Below are positions 1 through 7,873 of a DNA stretch of 64,000 nt, piece after piece (position 1 is the stretch's first letter; every line of letters starts with the position of its first letter). Where the stretch lies: positions 1-64,000 of the forward strand of contig CAZDCD010000010.1 in assembly GCA_964503885.1 (NCBI GenBank), read 5' to 3'. Position numbers and translations under genes: made by a program. The DNA comes from CAZDCD01 sp964503885 (GTDB lineage: Bacteria; Bacteroidota; Bacteroidia; Bacteroidales; UBA10428). The notes under the pieces are model-generated. The model made no database searches and was not told where the DNA came from. It worked only from the letters and a program-made list of their open reading frames with translations.

Positions 1-27
1 CGGTGATCCGTTATGGGGGACGTTTCC

Positions 28-143
28 AAATCAAAGAATGCCGCAGCAGGCTGCTTTCATTTTTTATTTTCGCGCCTTCCTGCAGGCAAGCCTGCTTCAG
101 GCTCAAAAATAAAAAATGTTCCTTGCGGAACATTCTTTGATTT
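28..143. repeat. nested inverted repeat next to tRNA-Lys
   Basis: Outer arms 28-40 and 131-143 are perfect 13-bp inverted copies (AAATCAAAGAATG / CATTCTTTGATTT). Inside them CCGCA (41-45) pairs with TGCGG (124-128), an A/T arm at about 58-70 pairs with 105-118, and the loop holds a third hairpin, GCAGGC-AA-GCCTGC (82-95). Transcribed on either strand it would fold into one long bulged stem. It lies immediately 3' of the tRNA gene. No protein is evident inside. A small non-autonomous palindromic element or a processing/termination structure are both possible. Confidence 0.6.
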
Positions 144-144
144 G

Positions 145-217
145 TGATTCAGCTGGGATTCGAACCCAGGACCCCATCCTTAAAAGGGATGTGCTCTACC
201 AGCTGAGCTACTGAATC
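145..217 (-). tRNA. tRNA-Lys (anticodon TTT)
   Basis: The reverse complement folds into a full cloverleaf: acceptor GATTCAG/CTGAATC, D-arm GCTC..GAGC, anticodon stem CATCC/GGATG with loop CTTTTAA (anticodon TTT), and T-arm CTGGG-TTCGAAT-CCCAG. The discriminator base is A at 145. CCA is not encoded, because the next bases read CAA. Confidence 0.95.
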
Positions 218-521
218 GTTATTTTATTTACTTAATCCGATTACGATCTGAAAAACCCTAAAACCCTTATACGGTAAAGCATTGATGATCGCGGTAATGC
301 TCATTTTAAGGGCGTTGCAAAGATAATATCTTATTTTTTTTATTAAAAGGATTCAACTGATATTTTGGATAAAAAGCGATATATTTTGAGTAAAAATTTA
401 ATAATCAAGCTAATGTGAAATTTTGGCTAACCTTTGTTAATAAAATACGTACTAAGAATTAGATTTAACGTTTTATAGTGTATAACTTTCTAAACATAAA
501 CCTAACTAATCGGATAAAATC
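218..521. other. intergenic, AT-rich, no gene seen
   Basis: This stretch lies between the 5' end of tRNA-Lys and the DUF6588-like gene. It is strongly AT-rich, with several TTTG and TATTTTG words that could be parts of Bacteroidota promoters for the plus-strand gene, but no TTTG-N19-TAnnTTTG pair is convincing. The only open frame overlapping it (minus strand, to 465) has no coding character. Confidence 0.5.
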
Positions 522-1634
522 ATGAGGAAAAAAGCATTCAAAGGCCTTGTTATCATTGCAGCATTGTGCACAGCAGTGATTTCTTCTTCCGGTCAGATGA
601 AACAGATCGGTAAATTTACTGCCGGAGGAGTAGAAGATGCCAACAAACTTCTTGAAGCCTATATAGCTCCGTGGGCCAATGCCCTGGGTACGAGCCTCAG
701 CGGAGGCTGGTACAACACGGCTAAGGTCCATAAGCTCGGCGGATTCGACATTACCTTCACCATGAATATGGGACTGGTTCCCAAAACCGACAAGACTTTC
801 GATCTTAGCACGCTCGGACTTTCACCTGAAGCGAGTTACAGTTCCAATACCGCGCCTACGGCTGCCGGGAAAGCACAACCCGGACCAACCATGACGTACG
901 ATATTGCAGGGACGCAGGTTCCGCTGTATCAGACACCCAAAGGAACAGGGTTGGGATTCATCCCTTCTCCCATGGTTCAGGTTGGCGTCGGCCTGATCAA
1001 GGGTACCGAAATAGACGGGCGTTATATGCCCGGTGTCGACCTCGGGAATTACGGTTCATTCGGTCTGTGGGGAATAGGACTGAAACACGATCTGCTGCAA
1101 TGGCTTCCGCTGGCCGAAAAAATTCCTGCGCTGAACGTAAGTATACAGGGCGGATACACCAAACTCAGCTATAAAAAGGACCTCTCGTTCCAGCCGGGTG
1201 ATGTCGGTGTCGTACCGGCAAATGTGCTCACGAGTCCCGATATCTCCTTCACCGGCCAGTCACTCGACCTGGTGATCAAAAGTTTTACCGTTAACCTGCT
1301 TGCGTCGGTTAACCTTCCTGTGGTCAGCTTCTACGGAGGACTGGGTATTGCCAATACCAAGACCGACCTGGGAATGAAAGGATACTACCCGATACCTACA
1401 ATCGATGATAATCCGGCTCATATGGATACATTCGGGGAACTTGTGGTTACCGATGAGAGTGTGGGTGACCCTGACCCGATAAGTTTCATGATCAAAAATA
1501 ATGAAGGTTCGCCAACAAAACCAAGGTTGAATATAGGAATCCGGTTTAAGCTAGGGCCCATCACTATACACGGTGATTACACGAAAGCCAATTACTCAAA
1601 CATTACTGCTGGCCTTGGTGTCAGCATCAGATAG
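522..1634 (+). CDS. DUF6588-like outer-membrane protein
   Basis: This is a 370-residue protein with an N-terminal signal peptide (basic MRKKAFK, then a hydrophobic stretch ending near SSSGQ). The mature part is rich in glycine and alternating hydrophobic residues, as in outer-membrane beta-barrels. The segment around residues 20-75 (KFTAGG..DANKLLEAYIAP, then LSGGWYNTAKVHKLGGFDITF) matches what I recall of the DUF6588 family of Bacteroidota. It stands alone and ends in a terminator at 1658-1685. The function is unknown; a porin-like or adhesive surface role would be a guess. Confidence 0.75.
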   Translation: MRKKAFKGLVIIAALCTAVISSSGQMKQIGKFTAGGVEDANKLLEAYIAPWANALGTSLSGGWYNTAKVHKLGGFDITFTMNMGLVPKTDKTFDLSTLGLSPEASYSSNTAPTAAGKAQPGPTMTYDIAGTQVPLYQTPKGTGLGFIPSPMVQVGVGLIKGTEIDGRYMPGVDLGNYGSFGLWGIGLKHDLLQWLPLAEKIPALNVSIQGGYTKLSYKKDLSFQPGDVGVVPANVLTSPDISFTGQSLDLVIKSFTVNLLASVNLPVVSFYGGLGIANTKTDLGMKGYYPIPTIDDNPAHMDTFGELVVTDESVGDPDPISFMIKNNEGSPTKPRLNIGIRFKLGPITIHGDYTKANYSNITAGLGVSIR

Positions 1635-1657
1635 TTGCTTGTTAATTCGAGTTCATT

Positions 1658-1685
1658 GGCCCTGCATACCACGGGGCCTTTTTTT
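1658..1685 (+). terminator. Rho-independent terminator of the DUF6588-like gene
   Basis: GGCCC (1658-1662) pairs with GGGCC (1674-1678) across an 11-nt loop and is followed directly by seven T residues. It begins 24 bp after the stop codon. Confidence 0.75.
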
Positions 1686-1856
1686 ATGGATTATCATTTG
1701 TGTCCGAAACGTAATTAAGCGATTGAATGATTTAGTGAATGTAAGTTAATTTCAAACTTCCCGGCGCCTTCATAAACATTTTAATCACCTAATCACCTAA
1801 TCACTTAACTATTCACCAGAAAAACCAGGTCTAAAGGCAGCAGAGTCGTGTAAAGG

Positions 1857-2432
1857 TTAGAAAACAATACCAATCCTTACCGAAGGATTCGTGTAGGGTG
1901 ATTGTCCCGTATCATTCAGGTTCCACAACACCAGGAAATTCATTTTAGTGCGCCTTCCCATGGGTATCTCAAGTCCTCCTCCGACGTATAGACTACTCAG
2001 CCAGAATCTGCCGGTCTGTGATGCATCACCGATAGTTCTTTCAAGGTTCAGCGCTTCGTATTCGGCATACCCGATGACACCAAAATGGGCTCCGAGGGGA
2101 ATCACGTTGTCCAGGTCCCGGATGACAAGGTACTGGGAGAATATCCTTCCCCCGTATATGTTGGTCTTGAATATAAAATCCTGCAGCCTCCTGTCCCTGT
2201 AATACTGGTAGGTGACACCGGTACCCGAAGCAAACCGGGGTGTAAAACGGTAGCCTACTATGGGTGATATTTCAATAAAAGTCACCGTTCCGATCTGCAG
2301 CGAAAAATTTCCGCCAAAAAAGATCCGGTCCCTCAGCGTCATCTCTTCCTTCTGCTCTTCCTGGGCGCCCGCAACGACCGGAAGAAAGACAAAAACAGCA
2401 ATAACTATGCGTTTGAAAATGGCAAGCCTCAT
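1857..2432 (-). CDS. small outer-membrane beta-barrel protein
   Basis: This is a 191-residue protein with a clear signal peptide (MRLAIFKRIVIAVFVFLPVVAGAQ) cleaved before a charged EEQKEE stretch. The rest alternates glycine/aromatic-rich strands (GGNFSLQIGTVTFIEISPIVGYRF) and ends in a hydrophobic strand with terminal phenylalanine (SVRIGIVF), the usual beta-barrel insertion signal. The size suits an 8-stranded barrel. It is divergent from the SDR gene at 2524. No specific family is recognised with confidence. Confidence 0.7.
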   Translation of the reverse strand: MRLAIFKRIVIAVFVFLPVVAGAQEEQKEEMTLRDRIFFGGNFSLQIGTVTFIEISPIVGYRFTPRFASGTGVTYQYYRDRRLQDFIFKTNIYGGRIFSQYLVIRDLDNVIPLGAHFGVIGYAEYEALNLERTIGDASQTGRFWLSSLYVGGGLEIPMGRRTKMNFLVLWNLNDTGQSPYTNPSVRIGIVF

Positions 2433-2523
2433 TACGGGATATATTTTATGTGTTTTGCTAAACTATATTTTGTAATATTATAAACAGATTTCGTGATAAA
2501 AAAGCTAAAAAACAATAAAAAAA

Positions 2524-3237
2524 ATGAATATCGTCATTACAGGGGCAAGCCGGGGTATCGGCTATGAAACCGTGAAACAGTTGGCTATGAAAGGTACCGG
2601 GTGCATCATTGCTGTTTCCCGTAACAAAGACAGGCTAAACAGCCTAGGTGCAGAATGCAGGAAGCTGAGTCCTTCGGCAACTGTTATTCCCCTTCCGGCC
2701 GACCTGGAGAAGTTGGCGTCCGATCCGGGTACGATCTTCAGGCAGATCACCGGGCATGTCGGTCATATCGACGGACTGATCAACAATGCGGGTTACCTGG
2801 TGAATAAATCATTCGAAAAAATAAGTGTAGACGAGATGCAGAAAACGTTGCTTGTGAATTTTACCGCACATGCCCTGCTGATCCGTGAACTGCTCCCGCT
2901 TATGGGGATAAAACGACCGTCACATGTGGTTAGTATAAGCAGCATGGGTGGTTTCCAGGGAAGTTCAAAATATCCCGGCCTTTCGTGTTACAGCGCTTCC
3001 AAAGCAGCGCTCGCCGTATTGTCGGAATGCCTTGCCGAAGAGTATAAGAACAGGGACGTTTCTTTCAACTGCCTGGCATTGGGAGCTGTGCAGACTGAAA
3101 TGCTGGCTGAGGCTTTCCCCGGCTATACGGCCCCGATGACAGCCGGAGAGATGGCCGGATTCATAGCCGATTTTACCCTCACCGGCCACAGGTTCATGAA
3201 CGGGAAGATCCTGCCGGTGGCGTTGTCCAATCCGTAA
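2524..3237 (+). CDS. SDR family NAD(P)-dependent oxidoreductase
   Basis: This 237-residue classical short-chain dehydrogenase/reductase has a Rossmann fold. The cofactor motif TGASRGIG is at residues 6-13, the structural NNAG motif near residue 88, the catalytic Ser in SISSMGG, and the YxxxK catalytic pair in YSASK. The arginine and lysine just after beta-2 (SRNKDR) favour NADPH over NADH. The substrate cannot be told from sequence; many such Bacteroidota proteins are annotated only as SDR oxidoreductase. Nearby genes give no pathway hint. The C-terminus is slightly short for the family. Confidence 0.9.
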   Translation: MNIVITGASRGIGYETVKQLAMKGTGCIIAVSRNKDRLNSLGAECRKLSPSATVIPLPADLEKLASDPGTIFRQITGHVGHIDGLINNAGYLVNKSFEKISVDEMQKTLLVNFTAHALLIRELLPLMGIKRPSHVVSISSMGGFQGSSKYPGLSCYSASKAALAVLSECLAEEYKNRDVSFNCLALGAVQTEMLAEAFPGYTAPMTAGEMAGFIADFTLTGHRFMNGKILPVALSNP

Positions 3238-3354
3238 TCAGGGTTTCGTGTTTCTGGTTTGGTAATGATGGGTAATGAGTGAAGAGTGAAGAGTGACGGG
3301 TTCATAATTCAATTGGTAATTGTCACCCGTGGTTGAGTTTCTTTAATACAATAA

Positions 3355-3431
3355 TTATCTCAGTTGATTAATTATCGAGTTACGATAACTGAGTTATCTG
3401 ATGACGATAATTAATTATCGCAATACGATAA
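3355..3431. repeat. helically phased TTATC/CGATAA palindrome array
   Basis: Alternating TTATC(G) and CGATAA words start at 3372, 3383, 3394, 3405, 3415 and 3426, with an additional TTATC at 3355; successive distances from 3372 are 11, 11, 11, 10 and 11 bp. Within the array CGATAATTAATTATCG (3405-3420) and GATAAC-TGA-GTTATC (3384-3398) are perfect palindromes, and CTCAGTT/AACTGAG (3359-3365, 3387-3393) forms a wider inverted pair. No coding potential. Confidence 0.7.
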
Positions 3432-3591
3432 CAATTTTCAGAGTTAAAAGCTTGCCTGCCTAACAGTAGAAACCCACCGTTATGGTAAACGCATCACTCT
3501 GATCTGCTGATTGCAGCTCACTGATTGCTGTTTACCGGTCACTTCGCCTTTCACCGCCGGCAGCACGCTGCATGTCGGAGCGAAGCGCAGA

Positions 3592-3608
3592 TCCCGCCGA
3601 AGGCGGGA
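3592..3608 (-). repeat. GC-rich hairpin after buk
   Basis: TCCCGCC and GGCGGGA form a 7-bp stem with a 3-nt loop, 2 bp beyond the buk stop codon. It could end or stabilise the pta-buk transcript, but no T-tract follows on the minus strand, so it is not called a terminator. Confidence 0.5.
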
Positions 3609-3610
3609 CT

Positions 3611-4732
3611 TTATCCGGCATCCGGATTGTCAAACAAATATGGCTTTACCATGGTGGATTCGTCGTATTCCTTGGGTTTTATCTGTCCTTTCAGTACCAT
3701 CAGTCCGTTCATTGCCAGGGCATGCATCTCGTCTTCTCCCGGGTAAATGATCACGGGTGCGATGAACGAAACCATTTTTTTAATGTATTCCACCACCATA
3801 GGGTTGTGCGATATTCCGCCGGTAAGAATAATGGCGTCTACTTCACCTTCGAGCACCGATGACATGGCGCCGATCTCTTTGCCGATCTGGTATGCCATAG
3901 CATCCTGGATGAGTCGTGCTTTTTCATCGCCTTCCTCGGCCATCAGTTCCACCTCGTAGGCGCTGTTGGTTCCAAGGTAGGCCACGAGGCCTCCTTCACC
4001 ACAGATCATTTTCAACACGTCCTCGAGATTCGTCTTATTTGTGTAACAATATTTGGCCAGCGCCCCGGCAGGCAATGTTCCCGAACGCTCCGGCGAGAAA
4101 GGCCCTTCACCATCGAGGGCCTGGTTCACATCAACAACTTTTCCTTTCCTGTGAGCACCTATTGAAATACCTCCTCCCATATGTGCGATGACCAGGTTCA
4201 GGTCTTCGTACTTCTTATTAAGCAACCGTGCATACGACCGTGCCGTTGCCTTTTGGTTAAGGGCATGAAAAACCGAAATGCGTTTGAATTTGGGGTGTCC
4301 GGCCAGCCGTGCAACAGGCTCAAGCTCATCCACCACAACCGGATCGGCGATGAACGCCTGGCAGCGGGAAATGTCACTTGCAATATCCTCTGCAATAAGT
4401 CCTCCCAGGTTGCTGGCATGTTCACCCAGCATACCTTCGAGGAGATCGTGCTTCATCCGTTCGTTGATCTTGTAAACGCCCGATTCAATGGGTTGCAGCA
4501 ATCCTCCGCGACCCACCACCGCCTCGATCACATTGATATCGATATGTGAATCTTTCAACTCTTTGAGGATGATCTCTTTCCTGAACCGAAACTGATCGCT
4601 TATCCGGTTGAATTTTTTCAGGTCATCGGTCTGATGATGGATGTTTTTCAGGAATATGGGTTTGGTATTATGATAGACTGCGATCTTGGTCGTTGTCGAC
4701 CCGGGATTGATTGCCAGAATCTTGTGTTCCAT
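3611..4732 (-). CDS. buk: butyrate kinase
   Basis: Butyrate kinase transfers phosphate between butyryl phosphate and ADP, yielding ATP and butyrate (also active on branched-chain acyl phosphates in many homologues). The ASKHA-fold signature is at the N-terminus (ILAINPGSTTTKIAVY), with the second phosphate motif AHMGGGISIGAH and the C-terminal ILTGGISHNPM. I start at ATG 4732 (373 aa); the open frame extends 8 codons further to a TTG that overlaps the ptb stop, which is less likely. It is the last gene of the operon, 20 bp after ptb. Confidence 0.95.
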   Translation of the reverse strand: MEHKILAINPGSTTTKIAVYHNTKPIFLKNIHHQTDDLKKFNRISDQFRFRKEIILKELKDSHIDINVIEAVVGRGGLLQPIESGVYKINERMKHDLLEGMLGEHASNLGGLIAEDIASDISRCQAFIADPVVVDELEPVARLAGHPKFKRISVFHALNQKATARSYARLLNKKYEDLNLVIAHMGGGISIGAHRKGKVVDVNQALDGEGPFSPERSGTLPAGALAKYCYTNKTNLEDVLKMICGEGGLVAYLGTNSAYEVELMAEEGDEKARLIQDAMAYQIGKEIGAMSSVLEGEVDAIILTGGISHNPMVVEYIKKMVSFIAPVIIYPGEDEMHALAMNGLMVLKGQIKPKEYDESTMVKPYLFDNPDAG

Positions 4733-4752
4733 GGTACTTGATTTATCGTAGT

Positions 4753-5655
4753 TCAACTTCCGATCACCGAAGCAAGGGCGATGGAAAGTAATTTACTGCT
4801 GCTGCTGTCGGCCCTGGAAGTCAGTACCACAGGCACCGAAGCTCCCAGCACAATGGCTGCACAGGTAGCACCGCCAAGAAAATTGAGTGCTTTGTATAAC
4901 AGGTTACCGCTGTTCAGGTCGGGCACTATAAGCAGATCGGCATTACCGGCTACTTCGCCCTGAATGCCTTTCAGTGATGCAGCTTCAGGTGAAATGGCAT
5001 TGTCGAGTGCAAAAGGGCCATCGACAATACAACCCCTGATCTGGTTTCTCCGGTTCATGGCACTCAGTATTGCAGCATGCACCGTAGCCTCGATCTTTGG
5101 ATTGACCGTCTCGATTGCCGAAAGAATGGCAACCCTGGGCAATTCAATGCCCAGGATATGAAACACATTCACTGCATGGTTCAGGATCGTTATTTTATCG
5201 CTCAGATCGGGTGCTATATTGATGGCTACATCGGTGATCCCTAATATTTTTGAATAATAAGGGCTCCCGAACAGGGCAAAATGGCTGAGCAGGCTGCTTT
5301 CCAGCAGTCCGTTATCTTTACTGATCACCGGCCTGAGGAATGTGCCGGTTTTCACCATTCCCTTCATCAGCATACCCGCTTTTTTATCCCTGACAAGTTC
5401 CACCGCCAGACTGCATGATCCTGCATGGTCTGTAGCATGATGAATTTCAATGCTACCCAGATCCATCCCTATCTTTTCAGCTATCGCGGTGATCTTGTTT
5501 GTGTCACCGACCAGAACGGGTGCAATGAGATTTTTCTCCATGGCCATTTTAACTGCAACCAGTATGTCTTCATCTTCTGCAGCAGCAACGGCCAGTTTCT
5601 GTGTCGGCTTTTTCCCGGCTAAATCTGTGAGATCATGAATTGATCTTATCTGCAT
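4753..5655 (-). CDS. ptb: phosphate butyryltransferase
   Basis: This 300-residue PTA/PTB-family enzyme converts butyryl-CoA plus phosphate to butyryl phosphate plus CoA, feeding the adjacent butyrate kinase. Family features include the KGMVKTGTFLRPV segment, the IVDGPFALDNAIS segment, and the C-terminal LIVPDLNSGNLLYKALNFLG region that shapes the CoA/phosphate site. Its start lies inside the 3' end of ackA (23-bp overlap), pointing to translational coupling. Pairing with buk makes the butyryl assignment stronger than the sequence alone would. Confidence 0.93.
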   Translation of the reverse strand: MQIRSIHDLTDLAGKKPTQKLAVAAAEDEDILVAVKMAMEKNLIAPVLVGDTNKITAIAEKIGMDLGSIEIHHATDHAGSCSLAVELVRDKKAGMLMKGMVKTGTFLRPVISKDNGLLESSLLSHFALFGSPYYSKILGITDVAINIAPDLSDKITILNHAVNVFHILGIELPRVAILSAIETVNPKIEATVHAAILSAMNRRNQIRGCIVDGPFALDNAISPEAASLKGIQGEVAGNADLLIVPDLNSGNLLYKALNFLGGATCAAIVLGASVPVVLTSRADSSSSKLLSIALASVIGS

Positions 5656-6877
5656 GAATCGTTCCTTTTTCTTTCAACTGGCTCACTATGGTCAATGTAT
5701 CTTCGGCGATGACCAGTTCTTCGTCGGTGGGCACCACCATTACGGTGACTTTTGATCCCGGTTTGGAGATAACGGCCTCTTTACCCCTGATGTTTTTATT
5801 GACTTTATTGTCAAACTCAATACCCATATAACCGAGATCTGAACAAATTTCAGCCCTTGTATCCGGTCCGTTTTCGCCGATACCGCCGGTAAAAACAACC
5901 ATATCCACACCACCCATGGCTGCAGCATAAGCTCCGAGGTATTTCTTTGCCCTGTAGTTGTACATTTTAAGCCCGAGTATCGCCCTTTCGTTACCCTCTT
6001 TATTCGCTGCATCTTCTATTTCGCGCATATCCGAAGATATGCCGGTGATTCCGAGCATTCCGCTCTGCTTGTTAAACAGTGTATTGACCTGCGACAACCC
6101 GATCTCTTCCTTGTCCATGATAAACGACATCACGCCCAGGTCAAGATCTCCCGAACGTGTTCCCATGATAAGCCCCTCTAAAGGCGTAAATCCCATAGTG
6201 GTATCGATGGATTTTCCATTTTTGACAGCCGCCATGGATGCACCGTTACCCAGATGACAGGTAATGATTCTTTTTGTAGTGATATCCACATCAAGGATCT
6301 CACATGCCCTGCGGCTTATATAATAATGGCTCGTTCCGTGAAAACCATACTTCCGGATGCCATATTTGTTGTATAATGAATAGGGTATGGCATACATGTA
6401 GGCATACTCCGGCAGGGTCTGGTGAAAAGCCGTATCGAATACAGCCACCTGCGGCTTATCCGGGAGAAGCATTTTTATGGCATTTATCCCTTTCAGGTTT
6501 GCCGGGTTATGCAACGGTGCAATTTCACAATATTTTTCGATGGCAGCCTCAACTTCATCGCTGATGAATGTGCTCGAAGCAAATTTCTCTCCGCCGTTCA
6601 CCACACGGTGACCGATAGCGTCAATCTCCCTGAGGCTCTTAATGCTTCCGTGATCCGGACTGGTGATTATACCGAGGATATATTCAATGCCCACCAGGTG
6701 ATCGATGATCTCACCTTCGAATCTCACCCTTTCACCGGTATTCTTTTCAAGCCTGACAAACGACCCTTTCAGCCCGACTTTTTCAGCAATGCCTTTTGTG
6801 AGCAGCTTCTTTAATGCCATGTCAAACAACTGGAACTTGATCGATGAGCTTCCACAATTTAATACAAGAACTTTCAT
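5633..6877 (-). CDS. ackA: acetate kinase
   Basis: Acetate kinase makes ATP and acetate from acetyl phosphate. It has the N-terminal VLNCGSSSIKFQLF motif, GHRVVNGGEKF, the conserved FDTAFHQTLP, RKYGFHGTSHYYIS, HLGNGASMAAV, GFTPLEGLIMGTRSGDLD, and the C-terminal FTGGIGENGP. I choose ATG 6877 (414 aa), where the conserved N-terminus begins; the open frame runs 34 codons further upstream without family similarity and into the preceding gene. It sits third in the operon, 22 bp after the 3-hydroxyacyl-CoA dehydrogenase. Confidence 0.97.
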   Translation of the reverse strand: MKVLVLNCGSSSIKFQLFDMALKKLLTKGIAEKVGLKGSFVRLEKNTGERVRFEGEIIDHLVGIEYILGIITSPDHGSIKSLREIDAIGHRVVNGGEKFASSTFISDEVEAAIEKYCEIAPLHNPANLKGINAIKMLLPDKPQVAVFDTAFHQTLPEYAYMYAIPYSLYNKYGIRKYGFHGTSHYYISRRACEILDVDITTKRIITCHLGNGASMAAVKNGKSIDTTMGFTPLEGLIMGTRSGDLDLGVMSFIMDKEEIGLSQVNTLFNKQSGMLGITGISSDMREIEDAANKEGNERAILGLKMYNYRAKKYLGAYAAAMGGVDMVVFTGGIGENGPDTRAEICSDLGYMGIEFDNKVNKNIRGKEAVISKPGSKVTVMVVPTDEELVIAEDTLTIVSQLKEKGTIHADKINS

Positions 6878-6899
6878 TATAGCGATTGAATTTATTGCG

Positions 6900-7850
6900 T
6901 TAAAGAATCTTTTTACCGGCTTCGTCGTACTTATAAAATCCCTGGCCCGACAACCGGCCAAACTGGTGTGCCCTGACAAGTTTTTTGATCACCGGGGAGG
7001 CTTTGTATTTGATATCACCAAACTCATGGTACAGGTTATCCATCCACCTGACCACCTTGTCAAGGCCGACCTTATCGGCCATTTCAAACGGGCCGAGAGA
7101 CATGCCGAGACCTATTTTCATGGTCTTGTCGATATATGATCTTGTAGCCACACCTTCCATCAGCACTTCACAGGCTTCGTTCACAAGGGCAACGAACAGG
7201 CGGACACTGATCAGGCCTGGAGACTCTTCTACGGGGATCACCTCTTTGCCCATCATCCGCACAAATTTGCAGACCCTGTCGTATACCTCATCCGACGTAT
7301 ACAGTCCGCGGACAACCTCGATCATTTTGGCGGTGGGCGCGGTAGTAAGGAAATGAAGACTTACGCACCGGTTTTTATGCTCAAGCTCCGAAGAGAGCTC
7401 GGTAATTACAATGGTGGTGGAATTGGTAGCAATAATACAATCGGGGGATACATATTTTTCAATATTCTTGAAAACCTCCTTGCGGCATGTAATGCGCTGT
7501 TCACGGGTTTTGGAGCGAATGGCTTCCATCACCAGGTCGCATCCATTGAGGTTTTCATACCCTACATGGCCGTGTATTCGTGAAAGGATAGCCCTCTTTT
7601 CGCTCGGGGTCATTCCCCAGTGGTCGATCATGTTGTCAAGTTCCAGCTCCATCTTGCAAAATGCATAATCGATCTTCTCCTCGGATAATTCAATAAAGAC
7701 CACTTCAAGCTCCTTTTCGCTGATCATCATGGCGATATTCTGTCCCACAGTTCCGCAGCCGACAATCCCCACTTTCGAAAAAAGCTGTTTCGGGCGGTCC
7801 TTTTTGCTTAACCCGTATTCTTCAATCTGTTCAACAATAATTTCTGACAT
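6900..7850 (-). CDS. 3-hydroxyacyl-CoA dehydrogenase, divergent (3-hydroxybutyryl-CoA type)
   Basis: This 316-residue protein has the NAD-binding GxGxxG motif (GIVGCGTVGQ, from residue 28) and the two-domain layout of 3-hydroxybutyryl-CoA dehydrogenase, which interconverts acetoacetyl-CoA and 3-hydroxybutyryl-CoA. The catalytic His (H166 in SLHF) and Glu (E178 in KMIEVV) are present, as is TNST. Two normally conserved asparagines are lost: the HFxNP motif reads HFLTT, and the PGFxxNR motif reads PGLISVR (Val216). The operon with pta, ackA, ptb and buk fits butyrate formation. It may instead be a specialised paralogue with altered substrate. Confidence 0.85.
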   Translation of the reverse strand: MSEIIVEQIEEYGLSKKDRPKQLFSKVGIVGCGTVGQNIAMMISEKELEVVFIELSEEKIDYAFCKMELELDNMIDHWGMTPSEKRAILSRIHGHVGYENLNGCDLVMEAIRSKTREQRITCRKEVFKNIEKYVSPDCIIATNSTTIVITELSSELEHKNRCVSLHFLTTAPTAKMIEVVRGLYTSDEVYDRVCKFVRMMGKEVIPVEESPGLISVRLFVALVNEACEVLMEGVATRSYIDKTMKIGLGMSLGPFEMADKVGLDKVVRWMDNLYHEFGDIKYKASPVIKKLVRAHQFGRLSGQGFYKYDEAGKKIL

Positions 7851-7873
7851 GGTATATAAATAATTATATGAAT

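Larger units (their letters stand above)
3238..3610. other. intergenic with palindromic arrays
   Basis: These 373 bp separate the converging SDR and butyrate kinase genes. They contain the phased TTATC/GATAA array (3355-3431), a GC-rich stretch with CTTCGC (3542-3547) facing GCGAAG (3580-3585), and a hairpin at 3592-3608 directly after the buk stop. The open frames here are short, overlap each other and look like noise. Confidence 0.6.

Noticed and set aside
3372..3431. TTATC words as DnaA boxes
   Set aside because: They lack the CACA half of TTATNCACA and alternate in orientation with strict phasing, unlike an origin box cluster.
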